Assembly: GCA_910587475.1 (NCBI GenBank)
Contig: CAJUMR010000008.1
Coordinates: forward strand, 11,442-75,441
Reading direction: 5' to 3'
Length of the DNA stretch: 64,000 nucleotides
Source of the DNA: an uncultured Muribaculaceae bacterium
GTDB lineage: Bacteria; Bacteroidota; Bacteroidia; Bacteroidales; Muribaculaceae
The number at the start of each line of letters is the position of its first letter. Positions within the stretch are counted from its first letter, which is position 1. The notes under the pieces were generated by a model, which worked only from the letters and a program-made list of their open reading frames with translations, was not told the DNA's origin and searched no databases. This document shows, piece after piece, positions 23,530 through 31,568 of the stretch. The position numbers were made by a program, and so were the translations under genes.

Positions 23530-24641
23530 TGCTGTCCTTGCCTGTGCTTGTCAAGAAGATATCGTGCCGGTTGCTGCAAAATGACTTGGCGGCGATCGGC
23601 ATGATGTTACTTTTGATCATATCCGCATCGTCTTGCAGAAACAACGACTGCGACACCGACGATTGCATAGTCTACGGCAAGGAGATACTGGATAATGCGG
23701 TTGCACTGTCCAACAAAGTCATCGAGCTGCCGGATGATTACATTTATGCAAAACGTTTCTGGTTGATTTCCGATACGATGCTCGTTATTGAAAACCGCAA
23801 GGAGGCCGGTAACTTTTTAGACATTGTCAACCCCGTCAACGGCAAGAAATATTCGTCACTGCTGGCCTACGGCGAAGGACCCGAGGAAATGATAATGTGC
23901 GGCATCTATTATGACGGGCACTATCTCACTGCGGTCGATTATGTCCGTTCAAGATACGCCAGGTTCACTCCCTGTGAAGCGTCGCAACCGGGCTTCAAGC
24001 CCCGTTATATCGACTATCCCAGAGAAATCGGTGTGACAACTCCGCCGATCGGCATTGGAGACACGACTTACATTGTAAATCCTTATCACTACATCAACCG
24101 ATCGAATGATATTGTCCAGGATGTCGACCGATTTTTTGTAATCGATAACAACCGCCCCGACTCTATCGTCATCGAACCAGGGTTATTGTACACCCACAAT
24201 GTCGACCAATCTGTGCCCCTTGTTGATGAAGTCAACCGTCGCATATGGCTGTTCAGAAAAGAACGTTCCATAATCGACATATATGATTATCAGATAAACA
24301 ACATTAAGAGCATAAAGATAATAGACGAACTGGATCGAGACCCCGATGTTGTTATCGACGAAAACACCGTTATATATCGCGCAAAATCACCTCGCGCTTA
24401 TCTAAGAGCGATCATCGACTATGACAACAGTGAAATTCTGGCGGCTTTCAGTGGCAAACTTTCCAAGCCTGTAATGTCAGAAAAAGTTCCATCCAAAATC
24501 CTCGTTTTCGACCTGGACGGAAACTTCAAGCGGGCATACCAATGCCAATCCTATCTTTACAGCCTGACCAAGACTGCCGAAGGACTCTTTGCAACCGTTT
24601 ACGACGATGAAGACATGCCTGTTTTTGTAAAACTCGAATAA
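23529..24641 (+). CDS. propeller lipoprotein of the NVEALA locus, copy 5
   Basis: The 370-aa protein is the same length as copy 4, with lipobox IISASSC at Cys36. Residues encoded by 23591-24182 are identical to copy 4. The last 150 residues differ at many positions (NVDQSVPLVDEVNRRIWLF, YDYQINNIKSIKII). The start overlaps the NVEALA stop (TGATG). A strong terminator 27 nt downstream closes the locus. Confidence 0.78.
   Translation: MLSLPVLVKKISCRLLQNDLAAIGMMLLLIISASSCRNNDCDTDDCIVYGKEILDNAVALSNKVIELPDDYIYAKRFWLISDTMLVIENRKEAGNFLDIVNPVNGKKYSSLLAYGEGPEEMIMCGIYYDGHYLTAVDYVRSRYARFTPCEASQPGFKPRYIDYPREIGVTTPPIGIGDTTYIVNPYHYINRSNDIVQDVDRFFVIDNNRPDSIVIEPGLLYTHNVDQSVPLVDEVNRRIWLFRKERSIIDIYDYQINNIKSIKIIDELDRDPDVVIDENTVIYRAKSPRAYLRAIIDYDNSEILAAFSGKLSKPVMSEKVPSKILVFDLDGNFKRAYQCQSYLYSLTKTAEGLFATVYDDEDMPVFVKLE
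23591..24182 (+). repeat. 592-bp perfect direct repeat, unit 2
   Basis: Identical to 21667-22258 at an offset of 1924 bp. It ends at CCAGGG, where CTG in unit 1 becomes TTA. Confidence 0.92.
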
Positions 24642-24668
24642 AGCATAAGAATCGCTTCTGTTTGTGAC

Positions 24669-24708
24669 AGCGCTGCGGAATAAATATATTGCCGCAGCGC
24701 TTTTTTTT
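24669..24708 (+). terminator. strong rho-independent terminator
   Basis: AGCGCTGCGG (24669-24678) pairs perfectly with CCGCAGCGCT (24692-24701), followed by a run of eight T. It closes the propeller/NVEALA locus and insulates the ribosomal operon. Confidence 0.92.
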
Positions 24709-24772
24709 AATCATGTACAACCGCTCCATGGAAACTTAGTGTGTATTTGTGTAATTATAAGCGGATGAAATA

Positions 24773-24804
24773 TTTGGAAAAGCAGATAAAAATGAGTAAC
24801 TTTG
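24773..24804 (+). promoter_or_regulatory. consensus promoter of rpsF-rpsR-rplI
   Basis: TTTG (24773-24776), a 20-nt spacer and TAACTTTG (24797-24804) form a full consensus, 55 nt before the rpsF ATG. Confidence 0.82.
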
Positions 24805-24859
24805 CAGTCGGTTTAACCAAATAAACAATTATAAAATTAATAATCAAACGTTTAACCCA

Positions 24860-25222
24860 ATGAAGTACGAAACCGTTTTCATTTTAACTCCCGTTTTGTC
24901 TGATGCTCAGATGAAGGAAGCGGTAGAAAAGTTCAGCAAGGTGCTCACCGACAACGGCGCATCTATCGTGAACACAGAAGAATGGGGTCTGCGCAAGCTC
25001 GCTTATCCTATCGATAAGAAATCGACAGGCTTTTACTGCCTTCTCGAATTCGATGCAGAGCCGACTCTCGTAAAGAAGCTTGAAACCGCTTATCGCCGTG
25101 ACGAACGCGTGATCCGTTTCCTCACCTTCCGTCTCGACAAATATGCTGCAGAATACGCTGCAAAGCGTCGCAGCCTTAAAGCCAACAAAGACAACGCACC
25201 CAAAGAAGTAAAGGAGGACTAA
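24860..25222 (+). CDS. rpsF: 30S ribosomal protein S6
   Basis: The 120-aa product begins MKYETVFILTPVLSDAQ and contains EEWGLRKLAYPIDKKSTGFY, the diagnostic S6 core. S6 binds S18 on the small-subunit platform, and rpsR follows 3 nt later. The length is slightly above the usual about 100-115 residues because of a charged C-terminal tail, as in other Bacteroidales. Confidence 0.97.
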   Translation: MKYETVFILTPVLSDAQMKEAVEKFSKVLTDNGASIVNTEEWGLRKLAYPIDKKSTGFYCLLEFDAEPTLVKKLETAYRRDERVIRFLTFRLDKYAAEYAAKRRSLKANKDNAPKEVKED

Positions 25223-25225
25223 AAC

Positions 25226-25495
25226 ATGGCACAAGCACAATCAGAAATCCGCTATCTCACCCCGATGTCGGTTGACGTGAAGAAGAAAAAATACTGCCGT
25301 TTCAAACGCAGCGGAATCAAATATGTAGATTACAAAGATCCTGAATTCCTGAAGAAATTCCTCAATGAGCAGGGTAAGATCCTTCCCCGCCGCATCACCG
25401 GAACTTCTCTGAAATTCCAGCGTCGCGTAGCACAGGCCGTTAAGCGTGCCCGTCACCTTGCGCTCCTTCCCTACGTAGCAGACCTTATGAAATAA
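25226..25495 (+). CDS. rpsR: 30S ribosomal protein S18
   Basis: The 89-aa S18 has KKYCRFKRSGIKYVDYKDPE and the RNA-binding RITGTSLKFQRRVAQAVKRA block. It assembles with S6 encoded upstream. A single CRF cysteine is present, without the full four-cysteine zinc site of some S18 proteins. Confidence 0.97.
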   Translation: MAQAQSEIRYLTPMSVDVKKKKYCRFKRSGIKYVDYKDPEFLKKFLNEQGKILPRRITGTSLKFQRRVAQAVKRARHLALLPYVADLMK

Positions 25496-25517
25496 CTTTA
25501 AAAGCTAAGGAACAACT

Positions 25518-25961
25518 ATGCAGATCATACTTAAAGAAGACGTTCAAGGCCTCGGATACAAGGACGACGTCGTAGAAGTTAAGAACGGTTATGGCCGCAA
25601 CTACCTTATCCCTCAGGGCAAGGCTGTTATCGCCACTCCCTCAGCTCTTAAAGTGCTCGCAGAAAACCAGCGTCAGCGCGCTCACAAGCTTGCTAAGATC
25701 AAGGCAGATGCCGAAGCAGCTGCAGCAGCTCTCGAAGGTGTATCGCTTACAATCGGTGCCAAGACCAGCGCAACCGGCACAATCTATGGATCGGTTAACG
25801 CTATCCAGATTGCAGAAGCTCTCGAAAAACTCGGTCACAATGTTGACCGCCGTCAGATCGTGATCAAAGACGCAGTCAAAGAAGTCGGCAAGTACAACGC
25901 AACCATCAACTTCCACAAGGAAGTGTCGGTTGAAGTGCCCTTCGAGGTCGTTGCCGAATAA
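25518..25961 (+). CDS. rplI: 50S ribosomal protein L9
   Basis: The 147-aa L9 has the N-terminal MQIILKEDVQGLGYKDDVVE and VKNGYGRNYLIPQGKA. A long connecting helix and the C-terminal domain with GSVNAIQIAEAL follow. It is the third gene of the S6-S18-L9 operon, closed by a terminator at 25980. Confidence 0.97.
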   Translation: MQIILKEDVQGLGYKDDVVEVKNGYGRNYLIPQGKAVIATPSALKVLAENQRQRAHKLAKIKADAEAAAAALEGVSLTIGAKTSATGTIYGSVNAIQIAEALEKLGHNVDRRQIVIKDAVKEVGKYNATINFHKEVSVEVPFEVVAE

Positions 25962-25979
25962 TTTTCCGAAAATATATTT

Positions 25980-26021
25980 CGTAACCGGAATCGCTCAAAA
26001 AGCGGTTACGGTTATTTTTTT
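25980..26021 (+). terminator. terminator after rplI
   Basis: CGTAACCG (25980-25987) pairs with CGGTTACG (26003-26010), followed by GTTA and seven T. The T-run overlaps the -33 element of the thiamine promoter. Confidence 0.85.
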
Positions 26022-26050
26022 GTTTGTTGGCTGCTTTTTTTATATATTTG
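26019..26050 (+). promoter_or_regulatory. consensus promoter of the thiamine operon
   Basis: TTTG (26019-26022), a 20-nt spacer and TATATTTG (26043-26050) lie immediately upstream of the riboswitch. The -33 element is built from the rplI terminator T-run. Confidence 0.75.
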
Positions 26051-26062
26051 CAGCATAAATAT

Positions 26063-26143
26063 CACAAGAGGGGTGCCTGCTCTCAGCAGGCTGAGATTAT
26101 ACCCTATGAACTTGATGCGGTTAATGCCGACGAAAGGACTTGT
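26063..26143 (+). ncRNA. TPP riboswitch (THI element)
   Basis: The sequence shows the conserved THI-box blocks. A 5' strand CACAAG is followed by GGGGTGCC, CTGAGATTATACCC, then GAACTTGATGCGGTTAATGCC, and the closing CTTGT pairs with ACAAG. A CTTTCCC-TGCC-GGGAAAG hairpin (about 26162-26180), 33 nt before the thiS ATG, probably acts as the expression platform, most likely at translation because no long T-run follows. It should repress the operon when thiamine pyrophosphate is abundant. Confidence 0.95.
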
Positions 26144-26212
26144 TCGTAGCCTTGATTTTAGCTTTCCCTGCCGGGAAAGGCGTCCCCCACTAAAATTTTA
26201 AATTGAGGCGAA

Positions 26213-26413
26213 ATGAAAATTTTCCTGAACCAGATTGAAAAGGAGACAGACGACAATGTCTCTCTCCAACAATTGCTTGAGAGCAACGGATTGTCGGCTC
26301 CGGGTATGGCTGTAGCCGTGAACAACAGAGTGGTCAAGCGTGCTGATTGGCCTGATTTTGTGCTGACTGAAGGCATGGCTGTGACAGTAATAAAGGCAGT
26401 GTGCGGCGGATAA
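26213..26413 (+). CDS. thiS: sulfur carrier protein ThiS
   Basis: The 66-aa ubiquitin-like protein ends in the required Gly-Gly (VIKAVCGG), which is adenylated and converted to the thiocarboxylate. It contains the family motif GMAVAVNNRVVKR. It is the first gene behind the TPP riboswitch and supplies sulfur to ThiG for thiazole synthesis. Confidence 0.95.
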   Translation: MKIFLNQIEKETDDNVSLQQLLESNGLSAPGMAVAVNNRVVKRADWPDFVLTEGMAVTVIKAVCGG

Positions 26414-26425
26414 GCTGTCGGAGTG

Positions 26426-27013
26426 ATGAAACTGATTGCAATTACGCCGGAGCACACTACAGGCTTTGAACGTCAGGCGATTGTTCGGCTTGTGGAGAGC
26501 GGCTTTCACCGCGTCCATATCAGAAAGCCGCAGTATGGCTTGCCGGAAATGCGCGCCCTGATCGAGTCGTTGCCAGCGTCGGTATATCCTTATCTATCTT
26601 TGCACGACCATCATATGCTTGCTTTGGACTATGGTCTCGGCGGCGTAAATCTTAATTCACGCAATCGTGAGGTGCCATGCGGGTTCGACGGACTGGTCAG
26701 CTGTTCGTGTCATTCGATTGATGAGATTTGTGCCCGTGAGTGCGACTATTATTTTTTAAGTCCGGTTTTCAACAGCATTTCAAAGCCGGGTTATGTCAGT
26801 GCTTTCTCGAAAAAAGAATTGTCGGATGCCTTGGGTGGACGTTTGTCCGGGCGGGAAGTTTATGCGCTCGGCGGTGTCGACGCCCGTAGTTTGCCAGCCG
26901 TGAGGGAGCTTGGCTTTGCCGGAGCGGCATTGCTCGGCGCGATATGGCGCGGTGACAGTTTTGGCGAAATCGCAAACAATATTGATGAAATATGGAAAAA
27001 CTTCAATTTATAA
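26426..27013 (+). CDS. tenI: TenI/ThiE-like TIM-barrel protein (thiazole tautomerase-type)
   Basis: The 195-aa protein has the thiamine-phosphate-synthase fold (VHIRKPQYG, SPVFNSISKPGY, VYALGGVD). It departs from ThiE at the first substrate motif and is paired with a canonical thiE overlapping by 22 nt. That fits TenI, which isomerises the thiazole product of ThiG. A second ThiE-like synthase cannot be excluded. The ATG at 26426 is preferred to an in-frame GTG one codon earlier. Confidence 0.7.
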   Translation: MKLIAITPEHTTGFERQAIVRLVESGFHRVHIRKPQYGLPEMRALIESLPASVYPYLSLHDHHMLALDYGLGGVNLNSRNREVPCGFDGLVSCSCHSIDEICARECDYYFLSPVFNSISKPGYVSAFSKKELSDALGGRLSGREVYALGGVDARSLPAVRELGFAGAALLGAIWRGDSFGEIANNIDEIWKNFNL

Positions 27014-27609
27014 CACATGTCAATGAGCGCTTTGATCATCTGAGCGGGGCAAAGTCGGCGCTTGACGGCGGTTGCAGGTGGATACAGCTGCGCATGAAAG
27101 ATGCTCCCGAACCTACGGTCATAGAGACCGCGCTTAGACTCCGGGCACTGTGTGACAGCTATAATGCGATAATGATTGTCGATGACTATGTGTCGTTGGT
27201 AGATAAAGTCGGAGCCGACGGGGTGCACGTGGGTAAAAATGACATGCCTGTTGCCGAGGTGCGGCGTGTGCTTGGTCCGGGAAAAATTATCGGTGCCACA
27301 GCAAACACTTTCGACGACCTGAAGTCGGCCTATGAGGCGGGCGCAGATTATGTCGGCATAGGTCCGTTCAGGTTCACTACGACCAAAAAGAAACTCAGCC
27401 CGGTACTGGGGCTCGAAGGCTACCGCGAAATTATCAGACGGTGCAACGACGAGAATATAAGTTTGCCATCGGTGGCCATCGGTGGCATCACCTCCGAAGA
27501 CATAAGTGCCATAATGTCAACCGGAGTCGGCGGAATCGCTGTGTCGGGGGCTATCCTCAATGCAGATGATCCGGTAGCCGAAACGAGAAAAATATTAAAC
27601 ACCCTCTAA
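26992..27609 (+). CDS. thiE: thiamine-phosphate synthase
   Basis: The 205-aa TIM barrel has the ThiE signatures CRWIQLRMKDA, MIVDDYVSLVDKVGADGVHVG, GPFRFTTTKK and VAIGGITSEDI. It joins HMP-pyrophosphate with thiazole phosphate. It overlaps the TenI-like gene by 22 nt and is followed by thiG. Confidence 0.94.
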   Translation: MEKLQFITHVNERFDHLSGAKSALDGGCRWIQLRMKDAPEPTVIETALRLRALCDSYNAIMIVDDYVSLVDKVGADGVHVGKNDMPVAEVRRVLGPGKIIGATANTFDDLKSAYEAGADYVGIGPFRFTTTKKKLSPVLGLEGYREIIRRCNDENISLPSVAIGGITSEDISAIMSTGVGGIAVSGAILNADDPVAETRKILNTL

Positions 27610-27623
27610 ATCAAATTATAACA

Positions 27624-28394
27624 ATGAAACAACAATTGGAAATCGGCGGACGTGAATTTAAGTCGCGTCTGTTTGTCGGGACAGGTAAATTTCACTCTAA
27701 CGAAGTGATGGCGTCGGCGATAGCCGCATCGGGTTCGGAGATGGTCACGGTGGCCATGAAGCGTGTCGATATGGATAATGAAAATGACGATTTGCTCCGG
27801 CATATCGTCAGACCGGGCATTCAGTTGCTGCCAAACACGTCGGGGGTGCGCGACGCCGAAGAAGCAGTGCTTGCTGCACAACTTGCGCGTGAGGCGTTTG
27901 AAACGAATTTCATAAAACTTGAGATACATCCCGATCCAAAGTACCTGTTGCCTGACCCGGTCGAAACGCTGAAGGCGACAGAAGCGCTTGCGAAGATGGG
28001 ATTTGTTGTATTGCCTTACATTCAGGCAGACCCTGTGCTGTGCAAGCGTCTCGAAGAAGCCGGTGCAGCCACGGTGATGCCTTTGGGAGCTCCGATCGGA
28101 ACCAACAAAGGTCTGCTCACCCGTGAACTGCTGTCGATAATCATCGAGCAGAGCCGTGTGCCGGTAGTGGTCGATGCAGGTATCGGAGCTCCGTCTCATG
28201 CCGCCGAGGCGATGGAGATGGGTGCAGATGCGGTGCTTGTCAATACGGCCATTGCGGTTGCCGGCGACCCGGTAAGGATGGCCAAGGCCTTTGCTCAAGC
28301 TGTCGTGGCCGGACGCGAAGCTTATGAAAGCGGACTCGGAGCTGTGGCGTCGCACGCCGATGCAAGCAGCCCTTTGACATCATTTCTTGATTGA
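27624..28394 (+). CDS. thiG: thiazole synthase ThiG
   Basis: The 256-aa protein begins LEIGGREFKSRLFVGTGKF, the canonical ThiG start. It continues with LPNTSGVRDAEEAV, KLEIHPDPKYLLPDP and VVVDAGIGAPSHAAEAMEMG. It condenses DXP, dehydroglycine from ThiH and ThiS-thiocarboxylate. The thiH ATG follows after 5 nt. Confidence 0.97.
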   Translation: MKQQLEIGGREFKSRLFVGTGKFHSNEVMASAIAASGSEMVTVAMKRVDMDNENDDLLRHIVRPGIQLLPNTSGVRDAEEAVLAAQLAREAFETNFIKLEIHPDPKYLLPDPVETLKATEALAKMGFVVLPYIQADPVLCKRLEEAGAATVMPLGAPIGTNKGLLTRELLSIIIEQSRVPVVVDAGIGAPSHAAEAMEMGADAVLVNTAIAVAGDPVRMAKAFAQAVVAGREAYESGLGAVASHADASSPLTSFLD

Positions 28395-28399
28395 CGGCC

Positions 28400-29509
28400 A
28401 TGTTTTCAGAGAAATTGAAAAAATACGACTGGGACGATATCAGCAGGCGTATTGAGTCGAAGACATCACGAGATGTCGAGCGGGCTTTGTCGAGTGTGCA
28501 TCCGACCCTCGACGATTTTATGGCGCTTGTGTCACGTGCCGCCGAACCCTATATCGAGAATATGGCTGTGCTAAGCCGCAATATAACGCGGCAACGATTC
28601 GGGCGTGTGATGTCGATGTATATACCGATGTATATAACAAATTCATGTACCAACTCTTGTGTTTACTGTGGCTTCAACCGTCATAACAAGATGCCGCGAG
28701 TCGTATTGACAGCTGAACAGATAGAGGACGAGTGCAAGGCAATCAGGCAACTTGGCCCGTTTGAAAATCTGCTATTGGTTACCGGTGAAAATCCGGCTGT
28801 TGCCGGAACAGATTATATTGAAGCTGCGCTTAAAGTCTGTCGGCCATATTTCAATAATCTGAGCATCGAGGTGATGCCGTTGTCTCAGGAAGATTATCAT
28901 CGGCTGACTCATGCGGGGCTCAATGGCGTGGTTTGTTTTCAGGAAACCTATAACCGCAGCAAGTATAAGGATTACCATCCTGCCGGAATGAAATCAAAAT
29001 TCGAATGGCGCGTCAACGGCTTTGACCGCATGGGCGCGGCAGGTGTACATAAGATAGGGATGGGCGTGCTGATCGGTCTTGAGGACTGGAGGACAGACGT
29101 GACAATGATGGCTGCTCATCTCCAATATCTGAGAAAAAATTATTGGCGTACGCGCTACAGCGTCAATTTCCCGAGGATGCGTCCCTCGGAAGGGCATTTT
29201 CAACCCAATGTAATAATGAGCGACAGGGAACTGGCACAACTGACGTTTGCATTCAGGATTTTTGACAATGATGTCGACATATCATATTCGACCCGCGAGC
29301 GTCCGTATTTCCGCAATAATATGGCGACTCTCGGCTGTACGTCGATGAGCGCAGGATCCAAGACCGAGCCTGGAGGCTATCATACATATCCGCAGGCTCT
29401 TGAGCAGTTTGAAGTCAGCGATGACCGCACTCCGGCCGAAGTCGAGCGCGACCTCAAGGCCCGCGGGATAGAAGTGGTGTGGAAAGATTGGGATAAAATT
29501 TTTGACTGA
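28400..29509 (+). CDS. thiH: 2-iminoacetate synthase ThiH
   Basis: The 369-aa radical-SAM enzyme has the cluster motif CTNSCVYC (Cys83, 87, 90) and the C-terminal CTSMSAGSKTEPGGY region. It cleaves tyrosine to dehydroglycine, the oxygen-independent alternative to ThiO, as expected in an anaerobe. I start at ATG 28400; an in-frame TTG would overlap the thiG stop. Confidence 0.95.
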   Translation: MFSEKLKKYDWDDISRRIESKTSRDVERALSSVHPTLDDFMALVSRAAEPYIENMAVLSRNITRQRFGRVMSMYIPMYITNSCTNSCVYCGFNRHNKMPRVVLTAEQIEDECKAIRQLGPFENLLLVTGENPAVAGTDYIEAALKVCRPYFNNLSIEVMPLSQEDYHRLTHAGLNGVVCFQETYNRSKYKDYHPAGMKSKFEWRVNGFDRMGAAGVHKIGMGVLIGLEDWRTDVTMMAAHLQYLRKNYWRTRYSVNFPRMRPSEGHFQPNVIMSDRELAQLTFAFRIFDNDVDISYSTRERPYFRNNMATLGCTSMSAGSKTEPGGYHTYPQALEQFEVSDDRTPAEVERDLKARGIEVVWKDWDKIFD

Positions 29510-29513
29510 CTAT

Positions 29514-30212
29514 ATGGCTGATGAAAGATATATAAGACAGATTGTCTTACCCGAAATCGGTGATGACGGTCAGCGGAGGTTGAGTGAAGCGTCTGTGATG
29601 ATAGTCGGTTTGGGCGGTCTTGGCTCGGTTGTGTCGACATATCTGACCGGTGCAGGCATCGGCAGACTTGTTCTTGCCGATAACGATGTGGTGTCGCTGA
29701 GCAATCTTCAGCGACAGGTGCTTTACACCGAGGAAGAGGCCGGAATGCCCAAAACAGAGTGTGCGAAACGCAGATTGCAGTCACAGTCTTCATTGGTGAA
29801 AATAGAGACCGTATCAGAAGGTCTGACACCTGAAAATGCTCATGAGCTGATCGCCAATGTCGATATCGTCGTTGATTGCACGGATAATTTCGGGACACGT
29901 TATTTGATAGATGATGTGTGTGCCGGGTGTTCGAAACCTTGGGTCTACGGGTCGATCGGCGCATTTGGAGGTCAAGCATGTGTGTTCAATTACAAGAGCG
30001 GCATCCGCTATGCTGACTTATATCCTAACAGAGATGAACTCATCGGCGTTACATCGGCCGGTAGCGGGGTGCTTGGCCCTGTTCCAGCCGTCATCGGAGC
30101 CATCGAGGCGCTCGAAGCCATCAAGATAATCGCCGGTTTTGGCGAAGTGCTCGACGGCAGGCTGTTTACCGTTGATTTACTGACATTAAAAACTAATATT
30201 ATTGAAATTTAG
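29514..30212 (+). CDS. thiF: ThiF/HesA/MoeB-family adenylyltransferase
   Basis: The 232-aa E1-like enzyme starts YIRQIVLPEIGDDGQRRL. It has the nucleotide motif GLGGLGS, the arginine-finger/zipper segment SNLQRQVLYTEEEAG and catalytic-side DCTDNF. It should adenylate the ThiS C-terminus. The C-terminal zinc-binding CxxC pair of MoeB/ThiF is not seen; the only CxxC is internal (VCAGC). The ATG at 29514 is 4 nt past the thiH stop. Confidence 0.88.
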   Translation: MADERYIRQIVLPEIGDDGQRRLSEASVMIVGLGGLGSVVSTYLTGAGIGRLVLADNDVVSLSNLQRQVLYTEEEAGMPKTECAKRRLQSQSSLVKIETVSEGLTPENAHELIANVDIVVDCTDNFGTRYLIDDVCAGCSKPWVYGSIGAFGGQACVFNYKSGIRYADLYPNRDELIGVTSAGSGVLGPVPAVIGAIEALEAIKIIAGFGEVLDGRLFTVDLLTLKTNIIEI

Positions 30213-30214
30213 CA

Positions 30215-30916
30215 ATGAGTAAAGGTTTTGACAAATATGCGACGGCATATGATTCGTGGTTTATGGAGAACAGAAATGTTCTGTACTCAGAAGTAAATCT
30301 TGTGGCGAAAGTGCTTCAGGATGCCGGCCGGGTTCTGTCGGTTGGCTGCGGCAGCGGTCTTTTTGAGATGATAATGCGCAGCGAATACGGCATAGATGTC
30401 CGCGACGGAATAGAACCATCGTCAGGCATGGCAGAAATTGCCCGGCGCCGCGGAATGAATGTGACGATCGCCACTGCTGAGGAGGCCGAATTCGGCAACG
30501 GGCAATATGACACAATTCTTTTTAACGGATGTCCAAGTTATATATCTGATCTGGACTCGGTTGTTGAAAAAGCATATGCGTCATTACCACAAGGCGGGCG
30601 GATCATATTGATCGATGTGCCGAAAGAAAGTGGTTACGGCATGATGTATAATCTTGCCAAGGCGCTCGGCAGCTGGGATCATCCTTTGCTTGAAGGAGTT
30701 TATCCGCCCAACCCTTATCCGATCGAGTTTGTGAAGCTTGCCAATTGGCGGACAAATAAAGACAAGATTGAGATCTTAGAACGCGCAGGTTTCAAAAATC
30801 TGAAGTTCATGCAGACGTTGACCGTTAATCCGTTATATTCTAATATGGCGGTTGAGCAGCCTGTCGAAGGTTATGACCGGGGTGACTATGTTGCCATGAC
30901 CGCTTACAAAATGTGA
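30215..30916 (+). CDS. class I SAM-dependent methyltransferase in the thi operon
   Basis: The 233-aa protein has motif I VLSVGCGSGLFE (about 37-48), acidic loop II (DGIEPSSGM) and a motif IV-like NGCPSY before a Rossmann-type C-terminus. It starts 2 nt after thiF and ends 7 nt before tenA, so it is an integral part of the operon. No known thiamine step needs this methylation. A role in salvage, detoxification or a modified intermediate is possible but unproven. Confidence 0.8.
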   Translation: MSKGFDKYATAYDSWFMENRNVLYSEVNLVAKVLQDAGRVLSVGCGSGLFEMIMRSEYGIDVRDGIEPSSGMAEIARRRGMNVTIATAEEAEFGNGQYDTILFNGCPSYISDLDSVVEKAYASLPQGGRIILIDVPKESGYGMMYNLAKALGSWDHPLLEGVYPPNPYPIEFVKLANWRTNKDKIEILERAGFKNLKFMQTLTVNPLYSNMAVEQPVEGYDRGDYVAMTAYKM

Positions 30917-30923
30917 TTGCTTT

Positions 30924-31568
30924 ATGAGGTGGAGTGAAGAAGCATGGATTGCCGCATCACCGGTATATGAGCGCATTTTGCAGCATCCGTTTGTTACAGC
31001 GTTGACAGACGGAACTCTCAGCCGTGAGCGTTTTTTGTTTTATTTGAGTCAAGATGCGAAGTATCTCGAAAGCTACAGCCGGGTGTTGGCTCATGTTGCA
31101 AGCCGTCTCACAGAGAGAGACGAAATAGAGTCTTTTCTGAAGTTCGCTCTTGATGGTGTTGCTGTCGAGCGTGCATTGCATGAATCTTTTTTATCAGACT
31201 GCAATCGCAATGAAATCGCTGTCAGTCCGTCGTGTCTGTCGTATATAAGTTTATTGAAAAGCCAGTCATATGAGCCGGTGGAAGTAGAGGCAGCCTCACT
31301 GCTGCCGTGTTTTTGGATTTACCAGAAAGTAGGTGAGAACATTGCATCAAAATGCAGCCCCGATAACCCCTATTCGCGGTGGATCGAAACATATTCTGAC
31401 GAGACATTCCGGGCCGCCACTCAAAAGGCGATCGCTCTGTGTGACGACATGGCTGATCGTTCGACAGTTGAAATCCGCAGAAAGATGATTGAAATATTTG
31501 TGATGTGCGCACGGATGGAATGGCAGTTTTGGGACAGTGCGTGGAATCTTGAAAAATGGAAAATATGA
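30924..31568 (+). CDS. tenA: TenA-family aminopyrimidine aminohydrolase
   Basis: The 214-aa all-helical protein keeps the TenA active-site set by position: D44 and Y47 (SQDAKYL), the nucleophile C129 (LLPCFWIY) and E199 (RMEWQFWD). TenA hydrolyses base-degraded thiamine pyrimidine (formyl-amino-HMP) back to HMP. Its presence without thiC suggests this operon is geared to pyrimidine salvage. Its stop overlaps thiD (ATGA). Confidence 0.93.
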   Translation: MRWSEEAWIAASPVYERILQHPFVTALTDGTLSRERFLFYLSQDAKYLESYSRVLAHVASRLTERDEIESFLKFALDGVAVERALHESFLSDCNRNEIAVSPSCLSYISLLKSQSYEPVEVEAASLLPCFWIYQKVGENIASKCSPDNPYSRWIETYSDETFRAATQKAIALCDDMADRSTVEIRRKMIEIFVMCARMEWQFWDSAWNLEKWKI

